Below are positions 21,301-28,471 of a stretch of DNA of 64,000 bases, one piece after another. Position numbers and translations under genes: made by a program. This DNA comes from Mucilaginibacter ginsenosidivorax (lineage in GTDB: Bacteria > Bacteroidota > Bacteroidia > Sphingobacteriales > Sphingobacteriaceae), in NCBI RefSeq assembly GCF_007971525.1, contig NZ_CP042437.1, forward strand, positions 7,626,001-7,690,000. Direction: 5' to 3'. Position 1 is the first letter of the stretch. Each line of letters opens with the position of its first letter. The notes under the pieces were generated by a model that saw only the letters and a list, made by a program, of their open reading frames with translations, did not search any database and had not been told where the DNA came from.

Positions 21301-21799
21301 CAGCAAAACCATTAACTGGGGCGCCATGTACTGGCAATACACCGAAAAGCTGGATAAAATTACCCCATCCAACACCAACGTTCAATTGGAGCGCAAGTAC
21401 TTTATCCAAAAACAAACTGACGCCGGGCCGATACTTACTGCGGTTGATGCCATCCATCAACCTAAAACAGGTGATGTACTAAAAGTAGTGGTTTACCTGA
21501 AGGCCGATCGTGATTTTGACTACATCCAGCTAAAAGACATGCGCCCGGCCGGTACCGAACCAATGGAAACGCTATCGGCCTATAAATACCAGGACGGCTT
21601 GTACTATTACCAGGTAAGTAAGGATGTGGCCACTAACTTTTTTATAAGTGCACTAAAAAAAGGAAACTATGTATTTGAATATGCACTGCGCGTAGTACAA
21701 CCAGGCAATTACGCAACCGGCGTTACCAGCCTGCAAAGCATGTATGCACCCGAATTTAATGCCCATACAGAAGGCCGGCGGATAGAATTTAAACCGTAA
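15317..21799 (+). CDS. Giant alpha-2-macroglobulin family protein with thioester motif
   Basis: A protein of about 2160 residues. I prefer the ATG at 15317 over the upstream TTG at 15278 because it begins a clean signal peptide (LFIACFLFIARRSSAQ). Visible parts are a helical N-terminal region, MG domains including MG2 (RTVFFTDRQIYRPGQTIYFK), an inserted carboxypeptidase-regulatory-like domain (~residues 1205-1275, DVIGKVIWRGSLASGVKIS), the A2M domain (RWKFRGFAHN), and a thioester-containing helical domain with Cys1616 in PYECSEQIF, matching the CxEQ thioester. A2M proteins trap proteases, and bacterial ones are thought to protect the periplasm or surface. Bacterial homologues often neighbour a penicillin-binding protein 1C gene, but none is present here. 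No lipobox is evident, so it may be periplasmic or secreted. Confidence 0.93.
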   Translation: MLSQTCKILKFLFIACFLFIARRSSAQTSYHNIIFTIDSLIEVGLPKSALMEVDKLDALARKENNVPQMVRAVIYHAKFLTYLQEDALVSVITTLKADIGRSSYPVKPVLQSFLADMYWNYYQQNRYTFTGRSKMEVPDIDFRKWDLATIIDETTKLYQLSLQDADQEQNTPLDILDGILQGDKNTRFLRPTLYDLLLHRASDFFLADEPALTKPKMPFSLNDPRFFGDSKTFAALDVKTTDTASTFYRGIRLLQQGLAFHLQKNNRRALADLDMKRLTFLYDKATLSNKNTLYLAALKNIAADTSAGVICGDALFAIGKYYGDADSLHTAMIYLQKAMAGYPKSPAGQRAGNQINEITQKELQVSFEDVNSPDVPILAGLKYRNISQARYRIYGVTDAQLTYIGKLDGNYGSIGIGKSTLAFIKTLKALQDKQLNLPATTDLKEHTTEFKIDALKPGKYLLLATEQSGKDSLIQLGLFKVSGLAYIIRTRPDRKREIKVTNRETGDMLAGAAVTITYSPERYGNTKKKPVIITGITDINGSFMFDSKGNQYTININYRDDHLADGEKDEPYSPQPILNSAPVIRTVFFTDRQIYRPGQTIYFKAMELQSVNGKSSIITKADLDIKLSDQNNKELGTTKLKTNEFGTVAASFVIPQNVLNGWLSLSTANGRIAVHVEEYKRPTFKVDFEPFTQFYKLGDSILVKGKVNAFSGYGLSGARVAYNITRVPQIRPYFNAEYSNKRSIDNDDNQQAIIAVDTIKTDEQGNFKFKFLANGPDNENKGQTCRFSIQANVTDANSETHFASSEITISDIPIRLEADVPEKAIGNQHANAALTIFNGNDEKQNGRANIKVYELKGPEAFFKNRLWDVPDQWLMSKTDYEKYFPNFAYNHENEYSNWQRQEKTADLDIDIQKSGNTIDLNKLLKSTGGIYALVISAKNENGDTASVVKYINYIADKAPIQKSEDWVTAQTTTVAAKEPATFYIGIGKACKVLFETYDGPTLLSSQLLQLQAGAPQKISVPVVPTNKNAFTVQFELVNGNRQYHYYQRIMVKDTVKPLNIRFLTMRDKLQPGEKEQWKLQIDGGDNKQTSELLAGLYDASLDDITRPLSWQADFAEYQYMARYFEWETVPPSSNDNTSGNQPYQPYYNETGRNYESIDNLDFNYDGRDNSIYRDYNEGIVPNKKNALSNKQIEARYMSNARLVKGGYDVIGKVIWRGSLASGVKISISNSIISTTTNSYGYFRIKVPAGSILTFSGKGYISRKIRPVKGVKMIVLMKIPMEMRRELAVADPGVKSQKGDPNQDIRIDEPVGNADIKQEVEESTSYFAAAPNNKLKRYAGYISYDNAAKADTVILREIQTKPGQKFDKELLAGRAGEIGAAPIVTRKNFNETAFFYPQLHTNDNGKVLIDFTVPESLTRWKFRGFAHNKDLQSGYIEQEVITQKKMMISANMPRFLREGDTLVVSARVVNLSNQHLKGQAKLEFTNAVTLQPVALFGKSKYAEQPFELDSTSTGAVSFKLVIPTGLEALTYRLTASAGNYTDGEENTLPVLPNSMLVTETMPMMVRPGQTKNFTFDKLVNQTTSTLTNKTLTLEYTQNPAWTAVQALPYLMEFPYECSEQIFSRFYANSFAVNIVNHYPQIKKVFEQWKIADSKALLSNLEKNPELKSVLLEETPWLQDAVDETEQKKRIALLFDLNKMSYELNANLTKLKQKQLANGGFPWFGGDFSDRYITQHILAGIGQLMKLNVVDKDNTTLPQIIPNALNYVDNELKADEANAKKHIKNYMVRDLDNIEVHAWYAQSYFKKRAPDAAMDIIRANYLARASRQWVQQPEFEKAMIALTLYRFDKKETAAEIMKSLLETAQQSDELGMYWAANKPGYYWYQSPVETQSLMIELFTEAGNNTKAVEEMKIWLLRNKQTNNWRTTKATAAACYALLIRGDNILTDTTSINISLNNKPLASLKPGIKAEAGTGYLKTTWVDEQVKPALGHVQVSNSSKTINWGAMYWQYTEKLDKITPSNTNVQLERKYFIQKQTDAGPILTAVDAIHQPKTGDVLKVVVYLKADRDFDYIQLKDMRPAGTEPMETLSAYKYQDGLYYYQVSKDVATNFFISALKKGNYVFEYALRVVQPGNYATGVTSLQSMYAPEFNAHTEGRRIEFKP

Positions 21800-21844
21800 A
21801 GCAAGTTCAACAGGCTTTGGCACGGAATTGGTATTAACTGAATC

Positions 21845-22006
21845 ATGCAAATAGTACACATCAATACCGGAAAGAAAGTTAAAAAGATCAAAAACTCAAT
21901 TGTTGATTTATTTACAAGGGAAGTGATAACACTTAAGGCCATTCACAATCAATTGCTTGGTGATAAGCAGGTTGATACATCGCAATTCACAGGCTTTATT
22001 GCCTGA
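21845..22006 (+). CDS. Small basic protein of unknown function (53 aa)
   Basis: ATG at 21845, TGA at 22004-22006. The translation begins MQIVHINTGKKVKKIKNSI and continues with an amphipathic stretch (DLFTREVITLKAIHNQL). It is lysine-rich at the N-terminus and has no signal peptide or cysteines. It begins 45 bp after the A2M stop and is followed by a clear intrinsic terminator at 22036-22059, which suggests a transcription unit ends here. I do not recognise the family. It could instead be noise in the A2M 3' untranslated region; the terminator placement is the main support. Confidence 0.4.
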   Translation: MQIVHINTGKKVKKIKNSIVDLFTREVITLKAIHNQLLGDKQVDTSQFTGFIA

Positions 22007-22035
22007 TCATCATATACCATCTACCTATGGAAATG

Positions 22036-22060
22036 AGCTTCTTTTTAAGAAGCTTTTTTG
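22036..22060 (+). terminator. Rho-independent terminator
   Basis: AGCTTCTT-TTT-AAGAAGCT forms a perfect 8-bp stem followed directly by TTTTTT. It ends the transcript of the A2M gene and/or the 53-aa gene, 30 bp after the latter's stop. Confidence 0.8.
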
Positions 22061-22090
22061 TTTTAGGGCAGAAATCAATGCCCTAACAAT

Positions 22091-22169
22091 CGTCATTGCG
22101 AGGTACGAAGTAATCCCCGACATGCTAAATTCTACGTAGTTCAGGATTGCTTCGTACCTTATAATGACG
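22091..22169. repeat. Palindromic intergenic repeat, GAAGCAATCCC family, divergent copy
   Basis: A single unit related to those at 10648-10838: CGTCATTGCGAGGTACGAAG on the left and GGATTGCTTCGTACC, then AATGACG, on the right. A piece of the family's tail (ATATTTGATATTAACAGTCAA) appears only at about 22350-22370, after an unrelated palindrome at 22205-22283. This suggests the second repeat landed within the first unit's flank. The 377-bp gap 22007-22383 holds the terminator and these two repeats and no gene. Confidence 0.8.
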
Positions 22170-22204
22170 TGACTATAAGTAATTGATTATTAATGATTTT
22201 TTTT

Positions 22205-22283
22205 TGTAGAGACGCATCACATGCGTCTCCCACATGCAAATCGAAACCGGTATAGCGGGAGACGCATGTGATGCGTCTCTACA
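22205..22283. repeat. Palindromic repeat with 26-bp perfect arms (GAGACGCATCACATGCGTCTC family)
   Basis: Arms at 22205-22230 and 22258-22283 are exact reverse complements. They begin TGTAGAGACGCATC and end GATGCGTCTCTACA, around a 27-bp centre. Each arm is itself nearly palindromic (GAGACGCAT...ATGCGTCTC). A half copy lies at 41564-41588. It has no coding capacity and resembles a non-autonomous palindromic element. Confidence 0.9.
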
Positions 22284-22383
22284 AGAATCCTGGTCTAAGC
22301 CATGCCATTACTGTTTTTTTCAACTTAAGCTGATGGTCACTCAATGACGGATATTTGATATTAACAGTCAACACCCGCCGCTA

Positions 22384-23790
22384 CTAATGCCAGCCACCAC
22401 CTAAGGCCCGGTATAAATTGACTACCGCCTGTAGTTCCTGCAGCCTGTCGTTAACACCGCTTAGCTGTGCGGCCAGCAGGTTTTGCTCGGATGTTAATAC
22501 ATCGGTATAATTGGTGGCCGAACTGTACCGCAACAACTCCTGCGTATACTCAACTGATTTTTGCAAAGCGATGATCTGCTTGCCGCGGGCATCCTGTTTT
22601 TCAAGGGCGGTTTGGTGCGCGTACAACGCGTTGGATACCTCCTGCCCTGCTACCAGCAATGTTTTCTGGAAGCTGTTAAGTGCTTCCTGCTGCTGTGCCT
22701 GCGCGGTACGTAAACGGGCTTTGTTCAAACCCTGGTTAAAAATGGGCTGGGTTAGGCCTGCAACAATATTGTAAAATATGGAATTGACAAAAAAGTCTTT
22801 AAGCTGTAAGGTAGATAAGCCTCCTGAGGCCGTGATGGTAAACGATGGATAAAAATACGTTTTAGCCACATTGGTATTCTCAAACGCGGCACGGAAGGCG
22901 TACTCGCTTTGTTGTACATCCGGGCGGTTGGTGAGCAATTGTGTTGGGATGCCTGCCTGTAATTCGGCGGCCATGTTCTGGGTGGCCAAACTGCCACGGT
23001 TAACCGGGCCGGGCGGCCTTGATAACAGGATATCCAAAGCATTTTCGGTTTCGCGGATACTGCGTTTTAAATCGGGAATGGATACTTCGGCGGCATAGCG
23101 GTTGGCCTCGCTTTGTACTACGGCCGCGCCGGTTACCACCGCGCCGGCCTTAAGCTCCTTCATGGTCTCCACATCTTTAATGCGGTTTTTGAGGGTTTCC
23201 AGTGTAATTTCCAACTGCCTGTCCAATGCCAGCAGGGTAAAATAGTTATTGGCTATGTCGGCAATCAACTGAGTTTGCACAGCCCGCTTAGCGGCATCGG
23301 TTTGTAAAAAACCGGCCAAGGCCGCACGTTTTGTACTACTTAGCTTCCCCCAAACGTCGGCCTCCCACGAAGTTGTTAAACCGGCCTGGTAAGTTGTAGT
23401 TAAGGTATTAACAATGGTACCGGCCGGGTAATTTAAGCCTGCTGATGATTGTTTTGATCGGGTTACACCTACGTTGCCGCTTAACGACGGATAAAATGCG
23501 GCCTTACTTTGCTGCAATGTTGCCTGTGCCTCCAGTATCCGCTGAACAGCGGTTTTAAGGTCCAGGTTATTATTCAGCCCCTCCTGTATCAGCGATTTAA
23601 GTATAGTATCGGCAAAAAGTTTTTGCCAGGGCATGGCCGCTATGGTAGTAGTATCGTTAGTTTGCCCATCGCGGTAAAGCCCTGTCGCTATTATATCCGG
23701 CCGGTTATACGTTTTGGTTACCTTACACGATAGCATAACGCCAAATAGTAGCGTAAAGGGCAATATATATTTAAAACTCCGTTTGTTCAT
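22384..23790 (-). CDS. RND efflux outer-membrane channel, TolC/OprM (NodT) family lipoprotein
   Basis: A 468-residue outer-membrane factor with a lipoprotein-type signal (LLFGVMLSCKVTKTYNRPD). It contains two OEP repeats, about residues 60-250 and 275-465. Characteristic segments are PWQKLFADTILKSLIQEGLN near the start and QSEYAFRAAFENTNVAKTYF before the second repeat. It forms the trimeric exit duct of a tripartite pump. It is the last gene of the efflux operon, 18 bp after the RND pump gene. Substrates are likely drugs or other amphiphiles, but the sequence does not specify them. Confidence 0.95.
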   Translation of the reverse strand: MNKRSFKYILPFTLLFGVMLSCKVTKTYNRPDIIATGLYRDGQTNDTTTIAAMPWQKLFADTILKSLIQEGLNNNLDLKTAVQRILEAQATLQQSKAAFYPSLSGNVGVTRSKQSSAGLNYPAGTIVNTLTTTYQAGLTTSWEADVWGKLSSTKRAALAGFLQTDAAKRAVQTQLIADIANNYFTLLALDRQLEITLETLKNRIKDVETMKELKAGAVVTGAAVVQSEANRYAAEVSIPDLKRSIRETENALDILLSRPPGPVNRGSLATQNMAAELQAGIPTQLLTNRPDVQQSEYAFRAAFENTNVAKTYFYPSFTITASGGLSTLQLKDFFVNSIFYNIVAGLTQPIFNQGLNKARLRTAQAQQQEALNSFQKTLLVAGQEVSNALYAHQTALEKQDARGKQIIALQKSVEYTQELLRYSSATNYTDVLTSEQNLLAAQLSGVNDRLQELQAVVNLYRALGGGWH

Positions 23791-23808
23791 TTTATATCTT
23801 TTACTAAA

Positions 23809-26800
23809 TTAACGGGCAGGTACTACTTCTGCCTCATCATCTTCATCTTCGGGTTTTGGTTTACGGCCAACTTTTTCCTGCAGGGATTGAAAAATGATAA
23901 ACAGGATAGGGATTACAAACACCCCAAATACCGTCCCCACAAACATCCCCCCTACAGCGCCGGTACCTATGGATTTATTGCCATTTGCACCGGCCCCTGT
24001 CGAAAACATCAACGGCATAATACCAAATATGAAGGCAAAAGAAGTCATCAGGATTGGGCGTAAACGGGCTTCGGCCCCGGCTATGGCAGCGGGTATTAAA
24101 TCCATACCTCCCCGGCGGCGCTCCAAAGCAAACTCTACTATCAGGATAGCATTTTTTGCCAGCAAACCGATAAGCATAATGAGCGAGATTTGCAGGTAAA
24201 TGTTACTGCCGATATCAAAAATCCAGGCAAACAGGTACGTACCGGCCAGGCCAACCGGCAGAGACAATAATACTGCAAACGGCAGGATATAGCTTTCATA
24301 TTGCGCACTAAGTAAAAAGTACACAAACACCAGGCAAAGCATAAATATATAAGCCGATTGGGTGCCCGTGCTCAATTCCTCGCGGGTAAGGCCCGAAAAT
24401 TCAAAATCGTACCCGGCAGGCAGCGTTTGTTTGGCCACTTCTTTAATGGCCTGTATGGCGTTACCTGTGCTATACCCCGGGTTTGGAGAACCGGAAACGG
24501 ATATCGCTGTAAAAAGATTGAACCTCGAAATAGATTCTGGGCCAAATACTCTCTTCAGTGTAATAAATGATGTTATTGGCGCCATAATACCTGCACTGTT
24601 ACGTACAAATATCTTGCTCAGGCCGGTTTCATTGGCGCGGTAGTCATAATCGGCCTGTACCATTACGCGATACTGCTTGCCAAACTGGTTAAAATTGGAA
24701 GCGTATAAGCCGCCATAATAACCCTGTAATGTGTTCAGTACCGAATTAACGGTTACGCCGGCCTCCTTACACTTAGCCACATTTACATCAACCTGAAATT
24801 GAGGGAAATTTGGATTAAATGACGAGTTAAGGTTCTGAATTTCTTTACGTTTTTTAAGTGCCGCCTGGAAATCGTTGCTTACTTTAAACAACTCATCAAC
24901 CGTGTGGCCGCCTTTATCCTGTAGCTGGAATTCAAAACCATCACTATTACCAAAACCCTGCAGCGTTGGCGGCGAGAAGTAAAACACACTGGCTTCGCGC
25001 AGCCCGGCTGTTTTAACGGTAAGCCTTGATATAATACTTTGCAGGCTTTGGCTTTCTTGTTTGCGCTCATCCCAGTTTTTCAGCTTCATGATTACCATGG
25101 CGTAGGCACTGCCCGATCCGGCAATAAAGTTAAACCCAACCAGTTTAAGGCTGTTTACTACCTCGGGGAAGGTGCGGCCTATACTATCTATTTTGCTGGC
25201 AACAGCCTCGGTACGCTCCATTGACGATGCCGGTGGCAGGCTGATGGCCGCGAACACCGTACCCTGGTCTTCATTAGGTACAAAGCTGGACGGCGTAGTT
25301 TTTACCAGGTAAATTAATATGGTGGCAAATACCGCAACGGCGGCAAGGGCAATCCATTTCCTGTGCGCCAAAAAGTTAACCGTTTTTTTATACTTACCTG
25401 TTACGGCATCAAACGCGGTATTAAAAACCACGTAAAAGTGATTGATAAAACCGTGCTTCTTGGTGCCCTTTTCATGGGGCTTTAAAAACAACGCGCATAG
25501 CGCAGGGCTTAGCGTTAAAGCGTTTACCGCCGAAAGTAAAATGGCTACGGCCAGTGTAATGCCAAACTGTTTATAAAACACCCCGGTTGAGCCCGATATA
25601 AATGTTACAGGTAAAAACACTGCCGACATAACCAGGGTAATAGAAACTATCGCGCCCGAAATTTCGCTCATCGCATCTATAGATGCTTTCCTTGCCGATT
25701 TGTATCCCTGGTCGAGCTTGGCGTGTACTGCTTCTACCACCACAATGGCGTCATCCACCACAATACCAATGGCCAGTACAAGTGCAAAAAGCGTAAGCAA
25801 ATTGATGGTAAAGCCAAACAGGTTAAGGAAAAAGAAGGTACCCAGGATAGCAACCGGTACCGCTATGGCGGGGATCAGCGTCGACCGGAAATCCTGTAAA
25901 AAAACAAATACCACAATAAACACCAGGATAAAAGCTTCTATCAGTGTACTGATCACCTTTTCGATAGAGGCATCCAAAAAGTTATTGGCATCAACCAGGT
26001 AGGCTATCTTCATCCCTTTGGGGAATTTTTCGGCAGCGGCATCCAATATTTTTTTCGATTCGTTGATTACATCGCGTGCATTAGATCCGGCTGTCTGGCT
26101 GATGGCTACGCCTACAGAAGGCAATCCGTTGGTTTGGATATCAAAAGAGTAATCCAATGATCCCAACTCAACCCGCGCCACATCATTCAGCCGGAGCAAC
26201 TGCCCCTGCCCTACCGATTTGATGATGATATCGCCAAATTCGGCAGCTGTTTTAAGCCTGCCTTTATACCGGATAACGTATTGGAACGATTGATTGCTGT
26301 TTTCGCCAAACTTACCGGGTGCGGCTTCAATATTCTGCTCGTTAAGTGCATCGGTAATGTCATCAGGGATTAAGTTATAGCGCGACATCACATCCGGTTT
26401 TAACCAGATACGCATCGAGTAATCCCTTGAACCAAATACCTCTGCATTACCAACCCCCGTTACCCGCTGAATTTGGGGCACCAGGTTTATTTTGGCGTAG
26501 TTTTGTAAAAAGGTTTCGTCGTAAGTTTTGTTCTCGCTATATAACGAGAAAATGATAAGGTTACTGCTCTGGCTTTTGGCAACGGTAACACCCGATTGCG
26601 TTACCACCAATGGCAGTAAACTTGTAGCCCTTGATACCCTGTTCTGTACGTTTACCGCGGCCAGGTCGGGATTGGTGCCCACCTTAAAATATACGGTGAT
26701 AGATGCCGAACCATCGTTACTGGCAGATGAAGTCATGTAGGTCATGTTCTCTACCCCGTTTATCTGCTCCTCCATCGGGATAATCACACTTTTGAGCACA

Positions 26801-26967
26801 ACATCGGCGTTGGCGCCGCTGTAAAAGGCCTGCACCTGTACCGTAGGCGGTGCAATATCCGGGTATTGCGAGATAGGTAAGTTTATTAACCCTAAAATAC
26901 CCAGTATTACCAGCAAAACCGAAATAACGGTGGATAGTACCGGGCGTTCTATAAATCTTTTAAGCAT
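23809..26967 (-). CDS. RND efflux pump inner-membrane transporter, HAE1 (AcrB-like) family
   Basis: A 1052-residue proton-driven drug exporter with twelve predicted membrane helices and two large periplasmic loops. Diagnostic segments include the start MLKRFIERPVLSTVISVLLV, QNRVSRATSLLP in the porter region, and the helix 4 segment GIVVDDAIVVVEAV, whose Asp pair carries protons. The second half has IMLIGLLAKNAILIVEFAL and RLRPILMTSFAFIFG. The C-terminal tail is acidic (EDEDDEAE). The length and organisation are those of AcrB/MexB/MexF. The gene lies between adaptor and channel genes, so the tripartite pump is complete. Confidence 0.97.
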   Translation of the reverse strand: MLKRFIERPVLSTVISVLLVILGILGLINLPISQYPDIAPPTVQVQAFYSGANADVVLKSVIIPMEEQINGVENMTYMTSSASNDGSASITVYFKVGTNPDLAAVNVQNRVSRATSLLPLVVTQSGVTVAKSQSSNLIIFSLYSENKTYDETFLQNYAKINLVPQIQRVTGVGNAEVFGSRDYSMRIWLKPDVMSRYNLIPDDITDALNEQNIEAAPGKFGENSNQSFQYVIRYKGRLKTAAEFGDIIIKSVGQGQLLRLNDVARVELGSLDYSFDIQTNGLPSVGVAISQTAGSNARDVINESKKILDAAAEKFPKGMKIAYLVDANNFLDASIEKVISTLIEAFILVFIVVFVFLQDFRSTLIPAIAVPVAILGTFFFLNLFGFTINLLTLFALVLAIGIVVDDAIVVVEAVHAKLDQGYKSARKASIDAMSEISGAIVSITLVMSAVFLPVTFISGSTGVFYKQFGITLAVAILLSAVNALTLSPALCALFLKPHEKGTKKHGFINHFYVVFNTAFDAVTGKYKKTVNFLAHRKWIALAAVAVFATILIYLVKTTPSSFVPNEDQGTVFAAISLPPASSMERTEAVASKIDSIGRTFPEVVNSLKLVGFNFIAGSGSAYAMVIMKLKNWDERKQESQSLQSIISRLTVKTAGLREASVFYFSPPTLQGFGNSDGFEFQLQDKGGHTVDELFKVSNDFQAALKKRKEIQNLNSSFNPNFPQFQVDVNVAKCKEAGVTVNSVLNTLQGYYGGLYASNFNQFGKQYRVMVQADYDYRANETGLSKIFVRNSAGIMAPITSFITLKRVFGPESISRFNLFTAISVSGSPNPGYSTGNAIQAIKEVAKQTLPAGYDFEFSGLTREELSTGTQSAYIFMLCLVFVYFLLSAQYESYILPFAVLLSLPVGLAGTYLFAWIFDIGSNIYLQISLIMLIGLLAKNAILIVEFALERRRGGMDLIPAAIAGAEARLRPILMTSFAFIFGIMPLMFSTGAGANGNKSIGTGAVGGMFVGTVFGVFVIPILFIIFQSLQEKVGRKPKPEDEDDEAEVVPAR

Positions 26968-27009
26968 AGTATAGCTGTTGTAAATAAAATTGAGGGATAA
27001 GAAACGCTA

Positions 27010-28209
27010 TTATTTAACGCCGCCGTAAACCGACCCGGCGCTAACTTCATTTGGCTTAATTTCGGTGCCATCCTGCAGGTTACCCGAGCTTTCCAGCACA
27101 ATTTTATCGCCGGCCTTTAAGCCGTCGGTAACTACATAAAACTGACCGGCTGTGTTATCCATCACTTTAATGGCTACGTTTTTTATTTTATGCTGATCAT
27201 CAACTACGTAAACAAAACGTTTGTCCTGCAATTCATAAGTGGCACTTTCGGGCACCAGCAAGGCCGATTTTACTACATTAGGGATGCGTACTACCGCGCT
27301 GCTGCCGCTACGGATAAGACCGCGCGGGTTTGCAAAATCGGCACGTACGTTGGCTGCGCCGGTTGCTGTATTAATTAAACCATTCACCGTTTCAACTTTA
27401 CCGGCATGCTCATAAGTACTGCCATCAGACAAGATGAGCGAAACCGGCGGTAACTGGCTTAATTTGGTTTTAAAAGATGTTTTATTTGTACTATCGCGAC
27501 TAAAACCAAGCAGTTGCTTCTCGTTTAGCGCAAAGTATACGTAAACATTTGAGGTATTGTAAACCGTGGTAAGCGGGTCGGTTGTACTGCTGGTTACCAG
27601 GCTGCCCAATTTGTAGGGTAATGCGCCTATAACGCCATTAACAGGGCTGGTAATGGTGGTGTACCCCAAATTCACTTTGGCATTTACCAAAGCCGCTTTG
27701 GCCTGGGCCAGCGCCGCCGCTTTTGATTGCTGTGTATACTCGGCCGATTCCAGTTCATAATGACTGATGATGTCTTTCTCCACCAGCGGTTTTACTTTAT
27801 TCAATTGCATTTTAGCCAGTGCCAGATCAGCTTCGGCGGTTTTAATACCCGCCTCCGCAGTACGCACCTCCTGCTCATATTGCGGGGCATTTATCTTAAA
27901 CAGCAATTGCCCTTTGGTTACAACGGCGCCTTCATCAACATATATTTTTTCAACATAACCATCCACCTTAGGCCGTATCTCGATATTTTGCTGCCCCTGT
28001 ATACTTGCAGGGTAATCAACATTTAACGTGGCCTGGCGTGGCTGAACCTGTACTACTTTATAATCCAATACCTGTTGTGCCTGCCCGGCGGCCTGCTTAT
28101 TTTTATTGCCACAGGATGCAGTTACCAAAATTATGGCCGGCAATAAAGCCAGGGTATTAAAAAAATGTTTTGTTTGGATTTTTTTGGAAGACAGGATAAG
28201 CAACATCAT
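27010..28209 (-). CDS. RND efflux periplasmic adaptor (membrane fusion protein)
   Basis: A 399-residue adaptor linking the RND pump to the outer-membrane channel. It has a lipoprotein signal (AIILVTASCGNKNKQ), a barrel-sandwich/lipoyl half-motif (ASIQGQQNIEIRPKVDGYVE and the matching VNLGYTTITSPVNGVIG), an alpha-helical hairpin between them, then beta-barrel and membrane-proximal domains. The start codon is uncertain: two consecutive ATGs are followed by a basic stretch before the hydrophobic core. It is the first gene of the operon, 42 bp before the pump gene. No regulator gene is adjacent. Confidence 0.95.
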   Translation of the reverse strand: MMLLILSSKKIQTKHFFNTLALLPAIILVTASCGNKNKQAAGQAQQVLDYKVVQVQPRQATLNVDYPASIQGQQNIEIRPKVDGYVEKIYVDEGAVVTKGQLLFKINAPQYEQEVRTAEAGIKTAEADLALAKMQLNKVKPLVEKDIISHYELESAEYTQQSKAAALAQAKAALVNAKVNLGYTTITSPVNGVIGALPYKLGSLVTSSTTDPLTTVYNTSNVYVYFALNEKQLLGFSRDSTNKTSFKTKLSQLPPVSLILSDGSTYEHAGKVETVNGLINTATGAANVRADFANPRGLIRSGSSAVVRIPNVVKSALLVPESATYELQDKRFVYVVDDQHKIKNVAIKVMDNTAGQFYVVTDGLKAGDKIVLESSGNLQDGTEIKPNEVSAGSVYGGVK

Positions 28210-28410
28210 TATAAATTAAATCATCAACACTACCGCGCAGGGCAAAGCGGCCGCTAAATTCGGATATAGTTTCAATATAGATGCCAAAGAGGGCTATATT
28301 GTTACAGTTGGAACGAAAGATTGTTTGCATCCGGCGGTTGTATGCAACAAAAAAGTCTGTTTAAATGCTAAAACGATAAACTAACCATACCTAACCTACC
28401 CGCAAATAAA

Positions 28411-28446
28411 GCAGCCTGCCCCTATTCAACTTAAAGCGCAGGCTGC
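28411..28446 (-). terminator. Terminator hairpin after the GH35 gene
   Basis: GCAGCCTGC (28411-28419) and GCAGGCTGC (28438-28446) form a 9-bp perfect stem. Read on the minus strand, the hairpin is followed by TTTATTTG and lies 26 bp after the beta-galactosidase stop codon. Confidence 0.6.
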
Positions 28447-28471
28447 ACAAAGTATCAATAAGGGTTTAAGG

